A model generated the notes under the pieces. It was not told where the DNA came from, searched no databases, and saw only the letters and a program-made list of their open reading frames with translations. Made by a program: the position numbers and the translations under genes. Positions 41,071-49,388 of a stretch of DNA of 64,000 nt are shown in pieces. Within the stretch, counting starts at the first letter, position 1. Each line of letters starts with the position of its first letter. This stretch comes from VRUE01 sp963728365 (GTDB lineage Bacteria > Actinomycetota > Thermoleophilia > Solirubrobacterales > 70-9), in NCBI GenBank assembly GCA_963728365.1, contig CAVSJI010000001.1, positions 744,001 through 808,000 on the forward strand, read 5' to 3'.

Positions 41071-42569
41071 GGATCGCCACCTACACCCGAATCTCGACCG
41101 ACGAGGCGACCCAGCCCTACTCGCTGGAGGCACAGGCAGTACGACTCGACGCCTACGCCAAGAGCCAGGAGGACTGGCAGATCGTGCGCCGCTTCACCGA
41201 CCAGGCATCGGGGGCGATCCTGGAGCGCGAGGGATTGGAACGCGCCCTGAGCGAGGCCGAGGCGGGGCGCTTCGACCTGCTGCTCGTCTACCGCGTCGAC
41301 CGTCTCTCGCGCTCGGTGCGGGGCCTCGCACAGATCCTTGAGCGGCTCGACGCCGCCGAGGTGCTCTTCCGCTCCGCAACCGAGCCTTTCGACACCGCCA
41401 GCTCAGCCGGGCGGATGATGGTTCAGATGCTCGGCGTCTTCGCCGAGTTCGAGCGGGCGACCATCGTCGAACGCACGGTCGCCGGGATGCAGCGCAAGGC
41501 AGAACGCGGCGAGTGGGTCGGCGGCAACATCCCCTTCGGCTACCGGCTTGACGGAGATCGTCACTTCCTCGTTCCGGAGCCGACCGAGGCCCCTGTTGTC
41601 CCGCTTCTCTTCCAGCGCTATGCCGAGCGCCTTGAGGGATCGTCGGCGCTCGCCAAGTGGCTGACCGAGCGCGGCCTGCGCACCCGCCAGGGGAAGCCCT
41701 TCAACGTGCGCGCCGTGCTCGGCATGCTGCGCAACCGCACCTACCTGGGCGAGGTGTCCTTCCAGGGCAACCACTACCCCGCCCCGCATGAGCCCTTGGT
41801 CGAGAAGGATCTCTTCGAGCGCGTTCAGGAGATCCTCGGGGAACGCAGCGAGGACATCTCCCTGCGCCGCTCCAACCAATCCGAGTACCTGCTCACGGGG
41901 CTGGTGAAGTGCGCCCACTGCGGCAAGCGCTACCTGGGCGCATCTGCCAACGGCAACGGCGGTCGCTACCGCTATTACGTGTGCTTCTCCCGTCAGCGCT
42001 ACGGCAAGAAGGCGTGCGAAGGCGAACGGTTGCCAGCCGATGCGCTGGAGGAGGCGATTCTCGAACAGCTATTGGCGGTACTCGAACGCGAGCCGATGGT
42101 GCGCGAAGCGATCGCCGAGGCCTTCGCCGAGCTTGAAGCTGACCAGCCAAAGCGCGAGGCCGAGCTGGAGCGGATCGACGCCGAGAGGCGGCGCACCTCC
42201 GAGTCGCTTGAGCGCTACTTCCGCGCCTTCGAGGAGGGCACGATGCCCGAGTCGGCCTGCGCGCCACGCATCGGTAAGTTGAGCGAGAAGCTGCGCGGGC
42301 TGGACGCCCGGCGAGAGGAGCTGGCCGCCGAAGAGCCCTCCGAGCGGGAGCCGCTCACCGACGAAGATCTGGCGTTGCTACAGGCCGAGGTGCGGGAGGT
42401 AATCGAGGAGGGCGACCCGCCGACGCGCAAGGCGCTACTGCAATCGCTAGTGGATGAGATCCGGGTCGTCAGCCGCGCGGAGATCTACCCGTCTTTCTCT
42501 TTGCCTGTGGTTCGACCACCGCAACGAGCAGTACCGCTACGGGGATTCGAACCCCGGTTTCCGGACTGA
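41067..42569 (+). CDS. Large serine recombinase (site-specific integrase)
   Basis: 500 aa. The resolvase domain has the catalytic Ser in YTRISTDEA, then VYRVDRLSRSVRGL and FAEFERATIVERT. A recombinase domain and a zinc ribbon (CAHCGKRYL...C) follow, then coiled-coil helices. The last ten residues (RGFEPRFPD with stop) are encoded by a tRNA-Glu 3' fragment, so the gene ends at an attachment site. It is the likely integrase of the element to its left; its tail may have been set by integration. Confidence 0.92.
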   Translation: MRIATYTRISTDEATQPYSLEAQAVRLDAYAKSQEDWQIVRRFTDQASGAILEREGLERALSEAEAGRFDLLLVYRVDRLSRSVRGLAQILERLDAAEVLFRSATEPFDTASSAGRMMVQMLGVFAEFERATIVERTVAGMQRKAERGEWVGGNIPFGYRLDGDRHFLVPEPTEAPVVPLLFQRYAERLEGSSALAKWLTERGLRTRQGKPFNVRAVLGMLRNRTYLGEVSFQGNHYPAPHEPLVEKDLFERVQEILGERSEDISLRRSNQSEYLLTGLVKCAHCGKRYLGASANGNGGRYRYYVCFSRQRYGKKACEGERLPADALEEAILEQLLAVLEREPMVREAIAEAFAELEADQPKREAELERIDAERRRTSESLERYFRAFEEGTMPESACAPRIGKLSEKLRGLDARREELAAEEPSEREPLTDEDLALLQAEVREVIEEGDPPTRKALLQSLVDEIRVVSRAEIYPSFSLPVVRPPQRAVPLRGFEPRFPD

Positions 42570-42573
42570 GAAT
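42530..42573 (+). repeat. Attachment site copy, tRNA-Glu 3' fragment (left boundary of second element)
   Basis: These 44 bases are identical to 51012-51055, which covers the 3' part of the intact tRNA-Glu gene. Beyond position 42573 the match ends at once (T against C). The 8.48-kb spacing with an integrase next to the tRNA identifies the two copies as att sites. Only the T-arm and acceptor part is present here, so this is not a tRNA gene. Confidence 0.92.
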
Positions 42574-42729
42574 TGCCTCTGCGAAGCCGTTTGCGGCCGA
42601 TTCGTGCCTGTGGCGTCCAAGGAGATCAGTCCAGTCCGGTCGAGTTCGGTGGAGTCGGGGACATGTTTCGGGACACGGTTTTTCGAGACCGATCCATGAG
42701 CATCGGACGCGCTCGGTAGCCTTGCCTCG

Positions 42730-42957
42730 ATGCCTCAAACGGATCAAGTTCAAGACAAGCTGCATCGGCTCGAAGAGCAGATGCAAGCGATGAATTCGAG
42801 GATCGACGAGATGGCCGAAAGCTTCGAGGCGCGCCGCGCCGACGACGAAGCCGCCGCCATCGCCGCCGAGCGCATCCGCAGCGGTGCGGCCGAGCACAAG
42901 GAAGACGGCGCTGAGGCGCTCGCCAAGCTCGGCATCGAGATCCCCGGCGAGGAATGA
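42730..42957 (+). CDS. Putative antitoxin of a two-gene module
   Basis: 75 aa, strongly helical and acidic. A coiled coil starts at DKLHRLEEQMQAMNSRIDEM. It overlaps the RelE/ParE-like gene downstream by 4 bases (ATGA). Small size, charge and coupling suggest an antitoxin, but no antitoxin family is recognised. Confidence 0.6.
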   Translation: MPQTDQVQDKLHRLEEQMQAMNSRIDEMAESFEARRADDEAAAIAAERIRSGAAEHKEDGAEALAKLGIEIPGEE

Positions 42958-43340
42958 CCGACAAAGCCCCCGGCACGGTGGGCGTCACCTTTGCCAAGGG
43001 CGTCCTCGACGATGTTGCCGAACTGACTACGGTCGCCGACGACAGCGGCCAAGCCGACAAGGAAGAAGCCGAGGCCCTGAAGCGCCGCATCGCCGAACTG
43101 CTGGTCGAATGCAAAGACAACCCCTTCGTCGGCGAGCTGATGGGTCGGGGCCTTCACCCCGAGTTGGCAAATTGCCGCCGGGTCCGGTTCGATATCCCGA
43201 CCCACAAGGCGAAGCCGCGCTTCCGTCTGATCTACCGCAACGAGCCCACGGACGGCGCGCCCGCCGAGTGCCACTGGCTCACTGTCGCCCCGCGTGCAGG
43301 GCTACAGGCGCACCGCCGCGCCCGCCAGCGCTCCAAGTGA
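42954..43340 (+). CDS. RelE/ParE/HigB-like toxin
   Basis: 128 aa. The C-terminal half shows the fold pattern: NPFVGELMGRGLHPELANCR, RVRFDIPTHKAKPRFRLIYR and HWLTVAPRAGLQAHRRARQR, with basic residues typical of RelE-like ribonucleases. The N-terminus is longer than usual. It is coupled with an acidic helical protein upstream. Probable element-stabilising module. Confidence 0.65.
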   Translation: MTDKAPGTVGVTFAKGVLDDVAELTTVADDSGQADKEEAEALKRRIAELLVECKDNPFVGELMGRGLHPELANCRRVRFDIPTHKAKPRFRLIYRNEPTDGAPAECHWLTVAPRAGLQAHRRARQRSK

Positions 43341-43375
43341 GCAAAGGTACCCCTCCGCTCCGACCGCAAACGGGC

Positions 43376-43729
43376 TTACCGGAAGGTATTCTCATCGACC
43401 CAGCCCGCCAAATGCACACGGGTGAACCGCAACGACCGTCCTACTCTCACATGCGGCAGACGACGCGACCGGACCAGCTCATAGAGCGTGCTTCTCGGGA
43501 CATGAAGCAACTGCGCAGCCTCATCGGCGTTGAGCAACGGTTCGTCAAGCAGGTTCGGAAACTGGCCCTTGTGATCCTGCGCCTGCCGCAGCTCTACTCG
43601 CGTTACTTGGCTGCCACTCCTACCTGCACCACGCTTAGCGCGCTCATGCCTTCCGTTAGAGCTGAGAGCAGTCGCGCCACAGCCCTTCTGAGGGGAAAGT
43701 TCACCCTCTCCATGTTGTTGATTTTTCAT
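43376..43729 (-). CDS. Excisionase/MerR-like helix-turn-helix protein
   Basis: 117 aa if started at ATG 43729. The C-terminal 55 residues are a clear excisionase-type HTH: LLNADEAAQLLHVPRSTLYE, LVRSRRLPHVRVG, RSLRFTRVHLAGWVDEN. The N-terminal part is low in predicted structure, so a later, unrecognised start is possible. As the only Xis-like gene in the second element it probably directs excision with the integrase at 49698-50894. Confidence 0.7.
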   Translation of the reverse strand: MKNQQHGEGELSPQKGCGATALSSNGRHERAKRGAGRSGSQVTRVELRQAQDHKGQFPNLLDEPLLNADEAAQLLHVPRSTLYELVRSRRLPHVRVGRSLRFTRVHLAGWVDENTFR

Positions 43730-43913
43730 CCTCACGACAGGTAAGTAGCACACGCATATGGCTTGCCGCAACTCCGGTACGGCCCCATCCCTTGACACGA
43801 ATAGAGAGCTTCCCTAAGCTCTGTTAAGCCGGGGTGGGACCGAACTGCTTTGTCACATCCGCGTTAGGTTCTTTCAGCTCTCTCGGCTCCGCTTCGTCTT
43901 GATCTGCGGCCTG

Positions 43914-44027
43914 GCCGACCTACTTGCCAGCGAAGCGCCGCTCCGTTCGGCAGTCAACCCCTAAAGGGGTCGGGCGCATTGCGCCCTTGACGGACGAGCG
44001 GCGCGGCGCTATTTGCTGGGTAGGTCG
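43914..44027. other. Branched stem-loop region (114 nt)
   Basis: An outer 10-bp stem (43914-43923 with 44018-44027) encloses a 9-bp stem (43935-43943 with 43994-44002), and inside that two small hairpins (ACCCC-TAAA-GGGGT region and GGGCGCA/TGCGCCC, 43972-43986). Three nested levels suggest a structured RNA or a DNA origin/transfer site. The gap 43730-44048 contains no gene besides this structure. Confidence 0.6.
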
Positions 44028-44048
44028 GCGAGGACGGGCGTACATCGT

Positions 44049-44480
44049 TTAACCCCGCACAACGCGGATCATCGGGACGAGCCCCTTCTGCAGATGCGCA
44101 GCGACGATCCACCGGGTGAACAGGAACCCTTGGAACGCCACCGGAAAGCTGACCGCGTATTTGTCCGGCCTCCAGAAGTGGACCGCCCACTCCATCGCTG
44201 CGCGCTGGCTTTGGGTCCAGCGACGCCGAGTGCTTTCCATCTCTTCACAAACGGGCGAAAGTGAACATTGAGCCACTATTGGCGGGCCAAGTCTTTCCCA
44301 CACCGGCCCGCAGCCAGTCAGCAGGTAGACGGCTGCATGCCACTCGCCCACCTCATTTGGCAGCAAGACCGAAGCCTCCGCGAAGCGCGGCTCAGCGGCC
44401 CGAAGCTGCGCCAGGAGTACGGCAAATTGCCTGCGCTGCGCGGCAATGTCCGCTGAGATTTCGTTCGATCCTTCGGGCAT
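44049..44480 (-). CDS. Uncharacterised element protein
   Basis: 143 aa. Segments LPNEVGEWHAAVYLLTGCGP and RWTQSQRAAMEWAVHFWRPD look like a folded globular protein rich in Trp. No family is recognised. It lies between the branched stem-loop region and the XRE gene, all on the minus strand. Confidence 0.6.
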   Translation of the reverse strand: MPEGSNEISADIAAQRRQFAVLLAQLRAAEPRFAEASVLLPNEVGEWHAAVYLLTGCGPVWERLGPPIVAQCSLSPVCEEMESTRRRWTQSQRAAMEWAVHFWRPDKYAVSFPVAFQGFLFTRWIVAAHLQKGLVPMIRVVRG

Positions 44481-44644
44481 CCATTCGACCTTTCAAGCAT
44501 CGCCCCCTAAGACGATGCTTGAAGTCGAAACGGTCCACCTTCAGATCGAATTGTTTTCCAAATAGCTGACGATTTGCATACAGCCTGTAGCCGCGCGAGT
44601 GACAGTTGACGATGTTTCATCAGCACCGGCTTCTGTTTGCACCA

Positions 44645-44914
44645 TCAGCTCTCACCCCGTGCCACAAACCCTCCCGGCCGATAGTCGCCGGGGGACCAGG
44701 TGAGCCCGTCGAGCAGGTCCTCGGCAGAGACTTCAAGGGAAAACTTCAACTTGATGAGCGTGTCTATGCGGGGCAGGCGCAGCCCCCGCTCCAACTGGCT
44801 TATCTCGGTTCGGTGCAGTGATGCAAGCTGGCTCAGCTCCTCTTGAGAGAGGTCGGCCCGCTTTCGGTGGCGGGCCAGGTTGTCCCCGAAGTGAGCGGCG
44901 ATGTCAACGAACAT
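44645..44914 (-). CDS. XRE-family transcriptional regulator
   Basis: 89 aa from ATG 44914 with GGAGGG upstream. The HTH is GDNLARHRKRADLSQEELSQ then LASLHRTEISQLERGLRLP, tail AEDLLDGLTWSPGDY. It is a paralogue of the two XRE genes at 35802-36502 in the neighbouring element. Its start overlaps the end of the upstream 120-aa gene by 11 bases. Confidence 0.85.
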   Translation of the reverse strand: MFVDIAAHFGDNLARHRKRADLSQEELSQLASLHRTEISQLERGLRLPRIDTLIKLKFSLEVSAEDLLDGLTWSPGDYRPGGFVARGES

Positions 44915-45266
44915 CGCTCTCGCCCTCCGTAAGCTGGCCGAGCAGGGCATATAGAGCATCATGGGCGGCGGTGACCTCCGCGTAGTCGCTCTCCCTGTCG
45001 TTGCTCTCGCCGGCGGCGCGCAAGAGCGCCTCTGCCTCGGTGTCGGGGACGAATAGCTGGCCGACCGTCAGGCCGACCAAGAGCCGTTCGACAGCCTGGG
45101 CTTCGCTGTCCGCGCGGCTCGGGTCTTTCAGCTTCTCGGGCGCTCTCAGGTCGCAGCGCAGGCCGTCGAGCCAGTCGGTCATCTTGTCCCGCAGGCACGA
45201 GACATGCTGAGCGGACAGGTTGAGGGCAACGAAAGAGCCGCCACCCGTAGGGTTGTCGCAGGGCAT
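44904..45266 (-). CDS. Uncharacterised protein coupled to an XRE regulator
   Basis: 120 aa. An AGGAGGT site lies 10 bases before the ATG. Helical and acidic, with VERLLVGLTVGQLFVPDTEA and VTAAHDALYALLGQLTEGES. No family recognised. Its place before an XRE gene matches the 35019-36502 operon, suggesting a common regulatory module in both elements. The stretch 45267-45479 upstream holds its promoter and no gene. Confidence 0.6.
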   Translation of the reverse strand: MPCDNPTGGGSFVALNLSAQHVSCLRDKMTDWLDGLRCDLRAPEKLKDPSRADSEAQAVERLLVGLTVGQLFVPDTEAEALLRAAGESNDRESDYAEVTAAHDALYALLGQLTEGESDVR

Positions 45267-45479
45267 GGGAGCTAGTACCTCCTGTGTCTCAGGCGGCCCG
45301 TTCGTGTTGACGCACGGCGGGTCGCCGCTTCTCTGAGGCCGGTAGCCAGCTACCGTTCCCGCTGCGGTCGGACCTTGGAGACTTGGCCGACCGCCACGGG
45401 GCCGGTGTCTCTAGCACGCGGCCCCACTTATGTGCCGCCGCACGCTAGCAGACTGAGGAGAAAAGCTCCACAGCTAGAG

Positions 45480-45683
45480 CTACTCGCCTCGGATGATCTG
45501 ACCGACCCGCGAGCGATCCAGGCCGACAAGCTCGCCAATGTCTCGCAGCGACAGTCCTTCCCTCTGTGCCTGGGCGAAGGCTTTGCGCCGCGCCTCTCGG
45601 ACGGCCTTGCTGTCGCGCTCAAACTGGCGCTGGGCCGCCTTCACGGCTTTGCTGACGGCCTTGCGTTTGGCGTCGTCGGGCAT
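45480..45683 (-). CDS. Small helix-turn-helix protein
   Basis: 67 aa from ATG 45683. A basic helical N-terminus (KRKAVSKAVKAAQRQFERDS) leads to a sigma-like HTH, EGLSLRDIGELVGLDRSRVG, at the C-terminus. It is divergent from the nuclease gene at 45764 (80 bases) and may regulate it. Confidence 0.65.
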   Translation of the reverse strand: MPDDAKRKAVSKAVKAAQRQFERDSKAVREARRKAFAQAQREGLSLRDIGELVGLDRSRVGQIIRGE

Positions 45684-45763
45684 CGGGGGAGACCCTATAG
45701 CTGGCGCGCTGCCACGCCTCGTCGAGCTACTTGCCAGCGGACCCCAGCCGTACCATCTCCGCA

Positions 45764-46690
45764 ATGACCGCGGGAAGACCTCAGCCTCTCAGCTTTGCCG
45801 TGCGGCAAGCGCTGATCCAAGCTTGCGGGACAGTCTTCTATTACAAGGGCGGTTTGGTTGAGCTATTCGCTGCCGCCGGAGTGCCTCGGGCTGCCGTGCA
45901 GCGCTATGTCGACCAGGAACACGTCAAGTTCCAAATTGCTCGCTTCGTCCTAGAAGACCTCGACAAAAGGGGTGCATCCGGCCACCGTGTTCAAGCCCAG
46001 ATTGTTGATGCGATGCTTGGACTCGACGGACCAGCCGATGACATTGCTGACAAGGCGGAGGCGAAGAAAGCCCTAGAGGGGCTGCGTCGCGCCGCAGGGC
46101 GATCTGCGCCTTCGGGTGCAGCGGAGCAGCAAGCGGCGACTGTCGCGGCCCGCAGGCAACGAGAAACCCTCCAGCGGAGAGCCGCTGAGGTCCAAGCGGA
46201 GAAGGTCGGTGCGCTACGTGAGAACTTCGCCAAGTTGGCAGGGATGACCGACAGGCAGGAACGTGGCTATGCCTTTGAGCGTTTTCTAGCCGATCTGTTC
46301 AAAGCCTCGGACCTCGACTATCGCGGCTCTTACAAGGTGGGCGTTCAGCAAATAGATGGCGCCTTCAAGCACGGAGGGCGGGACTTTCTCGTTGAGGCCC
46401 GCTGGCGGGAGGACCCTCCCGCTACGAATGACCTCTACACCTTTGCGATGAAGGCAACTAGCAAGCTCGACGGGACGTTGGGCTTGTTCATAACGATGAT
46501 TCCGCCGCGCGACGAGGTTCTTGTCGAGGTGGCGAAGGCAAGCCGGAACGTTCTCATCATGGATGGGGGCGACTTGGCGTTGATCCTTGAGGGTCGGCTA
46601 ACGCTGCCCGAAGCCTTGGAGTTCAAGCGCAGGCGTGCCGCGCAGGAGGGCATTCTCTTTTCAAGCCTCGCCGAAGCGCACCTCGTCTAG
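45764..46690 (+). CDS. Restriction-endonuclease-like protein with N-terminal adaptor-like domain
   Basis: 308 aa. The N-terminal part (FAVRQALIQACGTVFYYKGG, LVELFAAAGVPRAAVQRY) resembles small helical adaptor domains of defence proteins. A coiled coil follows. The C-terminal Mrr-like nuclease core is RGYAFERFLADLFKASDLDY, QQIDGAFKHGGRDFLVEARW. The usual ExK is ExR here (VEAR), which could weaken cleavage. It is followed after 5 bases by a membrane protein gene. A two-gene defence system is possible but unproven. Confidence 0.7.
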   Translation: MTAGRPQPLSFAVRQALIQACGTVFYYKGGLVELFAAAGVPRAAVQRYVDQEHVKFQIARFVLEDLDKRGASGHRVQAQIVDAMLGLDGPADDIADKAEAKKALEGLRRAAGRSAPSGAAEQQAATVAARRQRETLQRRAAEVQAEKVGALRENFAKLAGMTDRQERGYAFERFLADLFKASDLDYRGSYKVGVQQIDGAFKHGGRDFLVEARWREDPPATNDLYTFAMKATSKLDGTLGLFITMIPPRDEVLVEVAKASRNVLIMDGGDLALILEGRLTLPEALEFKRRRAAQEGILFSSLAEAHLV

Positions 46691-46695
46691 CGCTG

Positions 46696-47325
46696 ATGCC
46701 CACCGTGGGGGACGGACTCGCCGTGATATCGACCGCGTCTATCTGCAATTTCCTCTCAATCACCGATCTATTCATGGTCGGCCTTGGCTTTGATATCGCA
46801 GGGGCCGTGCTGTTGTTGAGAGGTCTCCTGCTCTCTCCGAAAGCGATTGCCTCCTTGCACACTTTTTATGGCATCGAGGTTGGGGCCACTCTTGAGCGTG
46901 CCGAAAATCGGGTCGACGGATTTTACGGCGGGTTCGGTCTCGTAGCTGGCTTCTTCCTTCAGGCAGTGGGGTATGCAGCCGAACTGTCCGGTGCGGAAGG
47001 AGCCACCGGGACCGGGCAACTGGTTGCCGCGCTGTTGCTGGGAGCCGCCAGCGCCCTGAGTGTCTTCCTCCTCTACCTCACGACGAGAAAGGTGGCGTTG
47101 AAAAGAACGCTGGTGGCCATCGCTCGCGGTCGCGAAGGGTCAGGAGGCCTAGGTGATGAGAAGGGACCCGATTGGACGCGCGAAAAGATCATCATCCTAG
47201 TGAAGCTAGGAGAGGGAAAGGGATGGCCCCGGCTCGATAGCGACGAAGACGGCATTACCGCGAGTAACTACGTGCGTCGGGTCTTTGGTGTCGACGTGCC
47301 GCGATTCCCGATAGACGAGCCCTGA
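46696..47325 (+). CDS. Membrane protein partnered with the nuclease-like gene
   Basis: 209 aa. Three or four hydrophobic helices: FMVGLGFDIAGAVLLLRGLL, GGFGLVAGFFLQAVGYAAEL and LVAALLLGAASALSVFLLYL. A soluble C-terminal part (TREKIIILVKLGEGKGWPRL) follows. It starts 5 bases after the nuclease-like gene, so they share an operon. No family is recognised. Confidence 0.65.
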   Translation: MPTVGDGLAVISTASICNFLSITDLFMVGLGFDIAGAVLLLRGLLLSPKAIASLHTFYGIEVGATLERAENRVDGFYGGFGLVAGFFLQAVGYAAELSGAEGATGTGQLVAALLLGAASALSVFLLYLTTRKVALKRTLVAIARGREGSGGLGDEKGPDWTREKIIILVKLGEGKGWPRLDSDEDGITASNYVRRVFGVDVPRFPIDEP

Positions 47326-47361
47326 ACCACAACACCCACCTCCCTTTCGGGGCGGGTATAG

Positions 47362-47967
47362 TTAATTAAAGGCGCCAGCCTTAGCCGCGCCAAAAGTGTC
47401 ATAGAGCGTCCTGCTATGACCAACGGTTACGAGGGTCCCTTTCGTACCGCGCTCCATCCAATAATCCCCTTCGAGGGAGACAGTCGGTTTGCGGGAGACC
47501 TTGAGATCGGCCGCCCCGCGGGCCGGAGGGTTTGAATCAGGCTCGAGCGCGCTCTTTTCGCTGCGAAAGACGTAGTACAGAATGCATCGCCCGTTCTCAT
47601 AAACGAGGTCCCCGCTCATCGACACCGATTGGGATCGGTCAAAGAGCATCCGCACGCAAATTCTCGAATAGGTCTGATCCACTACGAGATACGCCTCAAT
47701 CAGCTCATGCGCTCGGTCGGCATAGCTCGTGCGCAGCTCGCATTTCCAGGTACCACGGATCACCGGGCGCGATAGGAAGCGGTGTATCACCGGCCACCGC
47801 CATAGCCACTGGTCGAAGCCGAGGAGAAGAAGAATCACGGCTGAACTTACGGGGAACACCAGCCGAAGTAGACTGGAATCGATTTTCGTCCCAAGCACAA
47901 CCCCGAAGACGAGGGACAAAAGGGCCGCGGTACCGACCACGATGCGAGTCCAAGCTGGAGTCGGCAT
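47362..47967 (-). CDS. Cap15-like CBASS effector (S-2TM-beta domain)
   Basis: 201 aa. Two N-terminal membrane helices (about residues 8-28 and 33-52) precede a beta-rich domain with the family signature PVIRGTWKCELRT at 68-80, strands ending ILYYVFRS, and the later SLEGDYWMERGTKGTLV. This is the architecture of Cap15 proteins, which bind a cyclic nucleotide through the beta-barrel and disrupt the inner membrane. It follows the CD-NTase gene by 7 bases. Confidence 0.8.
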   Translation of the reverse strand: MPTPAWTRIVVGTAALLSLVFGVVLGTKIDSSLLRLVFPVSSAVILLLLGFDQWLWRWPVIHRFLSRPVIRGTWKCELRTSYADRAHELIEAYLVVDQTYSRICVRMLFDRSQSVSMSGDLVYENGRCILYYVFRSEKSALEPDSNPPARGAADLKVSRKPTVSLEGDYWMERGTKGTLVTVGHSRTLYDTFGAAKAGAFN

Positions 47968-47974
47968 AGTGCCG

Positions 47975-48877
47975 TCAGTCGGCTACGCCGACCGTATCCC
48001 AAGCCTTATCAATGAAATTGAAAGCGTCCTGACGCGTCCACTTCTGGCCTGATCGGAACAGGTACTTCAACTCGTTAACCTCGCCCCACTCCTCGCATTC
48101 GTTCTCACGCAAGGGCGTCCACAGGAAGCGAAAGCACTTTCGAACCGTCTCAAGGTAAGAGCTTGAGGACGTGAAGCGAGGGTTAGGTACATTCCAGAGC
48201 AGGCACTCGACGAGGAAACTCGGGACCTCCTTGCTGAGGATGCCCCTCTCCACCATGTCGTTCTCAAGCCGCTTCACAGCGCGAACAATCTGCTTGTAGT
48301 TCCGAGCCGTTTCATTGTTCTTACGCCGCCCGTTCTCCAAGTTCTGATCAGGCCAGTTGATGATCATGCCGCCATTTTTCGGATACAGCCTGATCCCCCG
48401 CTTCGGACTGGTGCCAGCACGGTCATACCTATGGTGTCGGAAGCACGGAACGACATCGGCGTCGAGCGTCGTGCTTGAGGCATCAACGAGGATTGCCTTA
48501 TTCCCAGAGTGAACATCCGAGGATCCGAAGGCGTTGACCAACGCGCTATGCACCCAGCGGCGATAGGTGTCCGGACTGGGCCCTTCGTCGACGGTCGTAT
48601 AGCCGACCTGAGCCGCCGTCAGGTCCTTGGCTTGAAACGCGTGTTCCACGTAGGACCACTTGTTCCATTCCACCGCTATGTCAACGTCAGCGTCAGCGCG
48701 AACATTCGTATTGTTGGCGTAAGAGCCCTTGACGAACACGCGGACATTCCCAGACAAATTGTGATCGGCGGCGATCGCTTGCCGGATTCGCGCCTCGGTG
48801 CGGTCCCGTTCGTCTTTCTCGGTCTGCGACGGCCCTCGGGCCGCGTTCGCTAGCCAACTCTCCCAATCCCGAGCCAT
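47975..48877 (-). CDS. CD-NTase (CBASS nucleotidyltransferase)
   Basis: 300 aa from ATG 48877. The polymerase-beta-type active site is KGSYANNTNVRADADVDIAV, with GS at 51-52 and Asp64/Asp66. A third acidic residue lies in LDADVVPCF (near 139-141). The helical C-terminal half has NNETARNYKQIVRAVKRLEN. It should make a cyclic oligonucleotide when phage infection is sensed and activate the adjacent Cap15-like effector. No Cap2/Cap3 genes are present, so it is a short type I-like locus. Confidence 0.88.
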   Translation of the reverse strand: MARDWESWLANAARGPSQTEKDERDRTEARIRQAIAADHNLSGNVRVFVKGSYANNTNVRADADVDIAVEWNKWSYVEHAFQAKDLTAAQVGYTTVDEGPSPDTYRRWVHSALVNAFGSSDVHSGNKAILVDASSTTLDADVVPCFRHHRYDRAGTSPKRGIRLYPKNGGMIINWPDQNLENGRRKNNETARNYKQIVRAVKRLENDMVERGILSKEVPSFLVECLLWNVPNPRFTSSSSYLETVRKCFRFLWTPLRENECEEWGEVNELKYLFRSGQKWTRQDAFNFIDKAWDTVGVAD

Positions 48878-48884
48878 CGCGCTA

Positions 48885-49142
48885 TTACTTTCTGTCCTTG
48901 GCCCGAGACTCTTTGTGAAGCGGGCCCTTCTGGGTGTCGGAGTCGTCGAACCTCCCGTGTCTATCGGCGATGCGGACCTCTCCCCCGCCTTGGTTGTCGA
49001 CGATCTCTCTCGCCCGTTTTTCTGCTTCGGCCTTGCGGTCCGTATGGGCGCTCGCGCGTTCGTGATCCTCCTTGACGACATCCCATCCACCGCGCTCTTT
49101 GTTCGGGACGATGTAGCGATCACTGTCATTTTTTTTCGTCAC
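48885..49142 (-). CDS. DUF2188 protein, first gene of the CBASS operon
   Basis: 85 aa from GTG 49142 with GAGGAG upstream. The DUF2188 pattern is clear: SDRYIVPNKERGGWDVVKED, HTDRKAEAEKRAREIVDNQG, GGEVRIADRHGRF. It ends 7 bases before the CD-NTase ATG. DUF2188 function is unknown; its place suggests an accessory or regulatory part of this CBASS operon. A run of eight A follows the start codon region. Confidence 0.8.
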   Translation of the reverse strand: MTKKNDSDRYIVPNKERGGWDVVKEDHERASAHTDRKAEAEKRAREIVDNQGGGEVRIADRHGRFDDSDTQKGPLHKESRAKDRK

Positions 49143-49388
49143 CTAGATGCTCCTCGGTTCGACAACAGACTTTTCCGCCGCCCGCGTAGATATCGTGGGG
49201 TCACAAGTAGCTCATCATGGATTTTTGGCGGAACGTTCAGGGTACGCATTAGTCTCGGCGGAAACTTTCCTCCTCTTGCGCGGAAAATGCGGCTTCTTTG
49301 GAGACGTTACGCACCGCTGTTGGGTCCCCGCTCTTTGTCAGATCCGCCCACGAACGGGTACGAACAAGGCTGCGATTGCATCGGTCGC

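Noticed and set aside
42540..42569. A conserved C-terminal domain of the serine recombinase
   Set aside because: The last residues are a translation of the tRNA-Glu fragment and have no protein-level meaning.
42530..42573. A second tRNA-Glu gene
   Set aside because: Only the 3' part is present; D-arm and 5' acceptor strand are missing, so it is an att copy.
49125..49142. Frameshift at the run of eight A near the DUF2188 start
   Set aside because: The DUF2188 frame reads through intact from GTG 49142 with a proper ribosome site.
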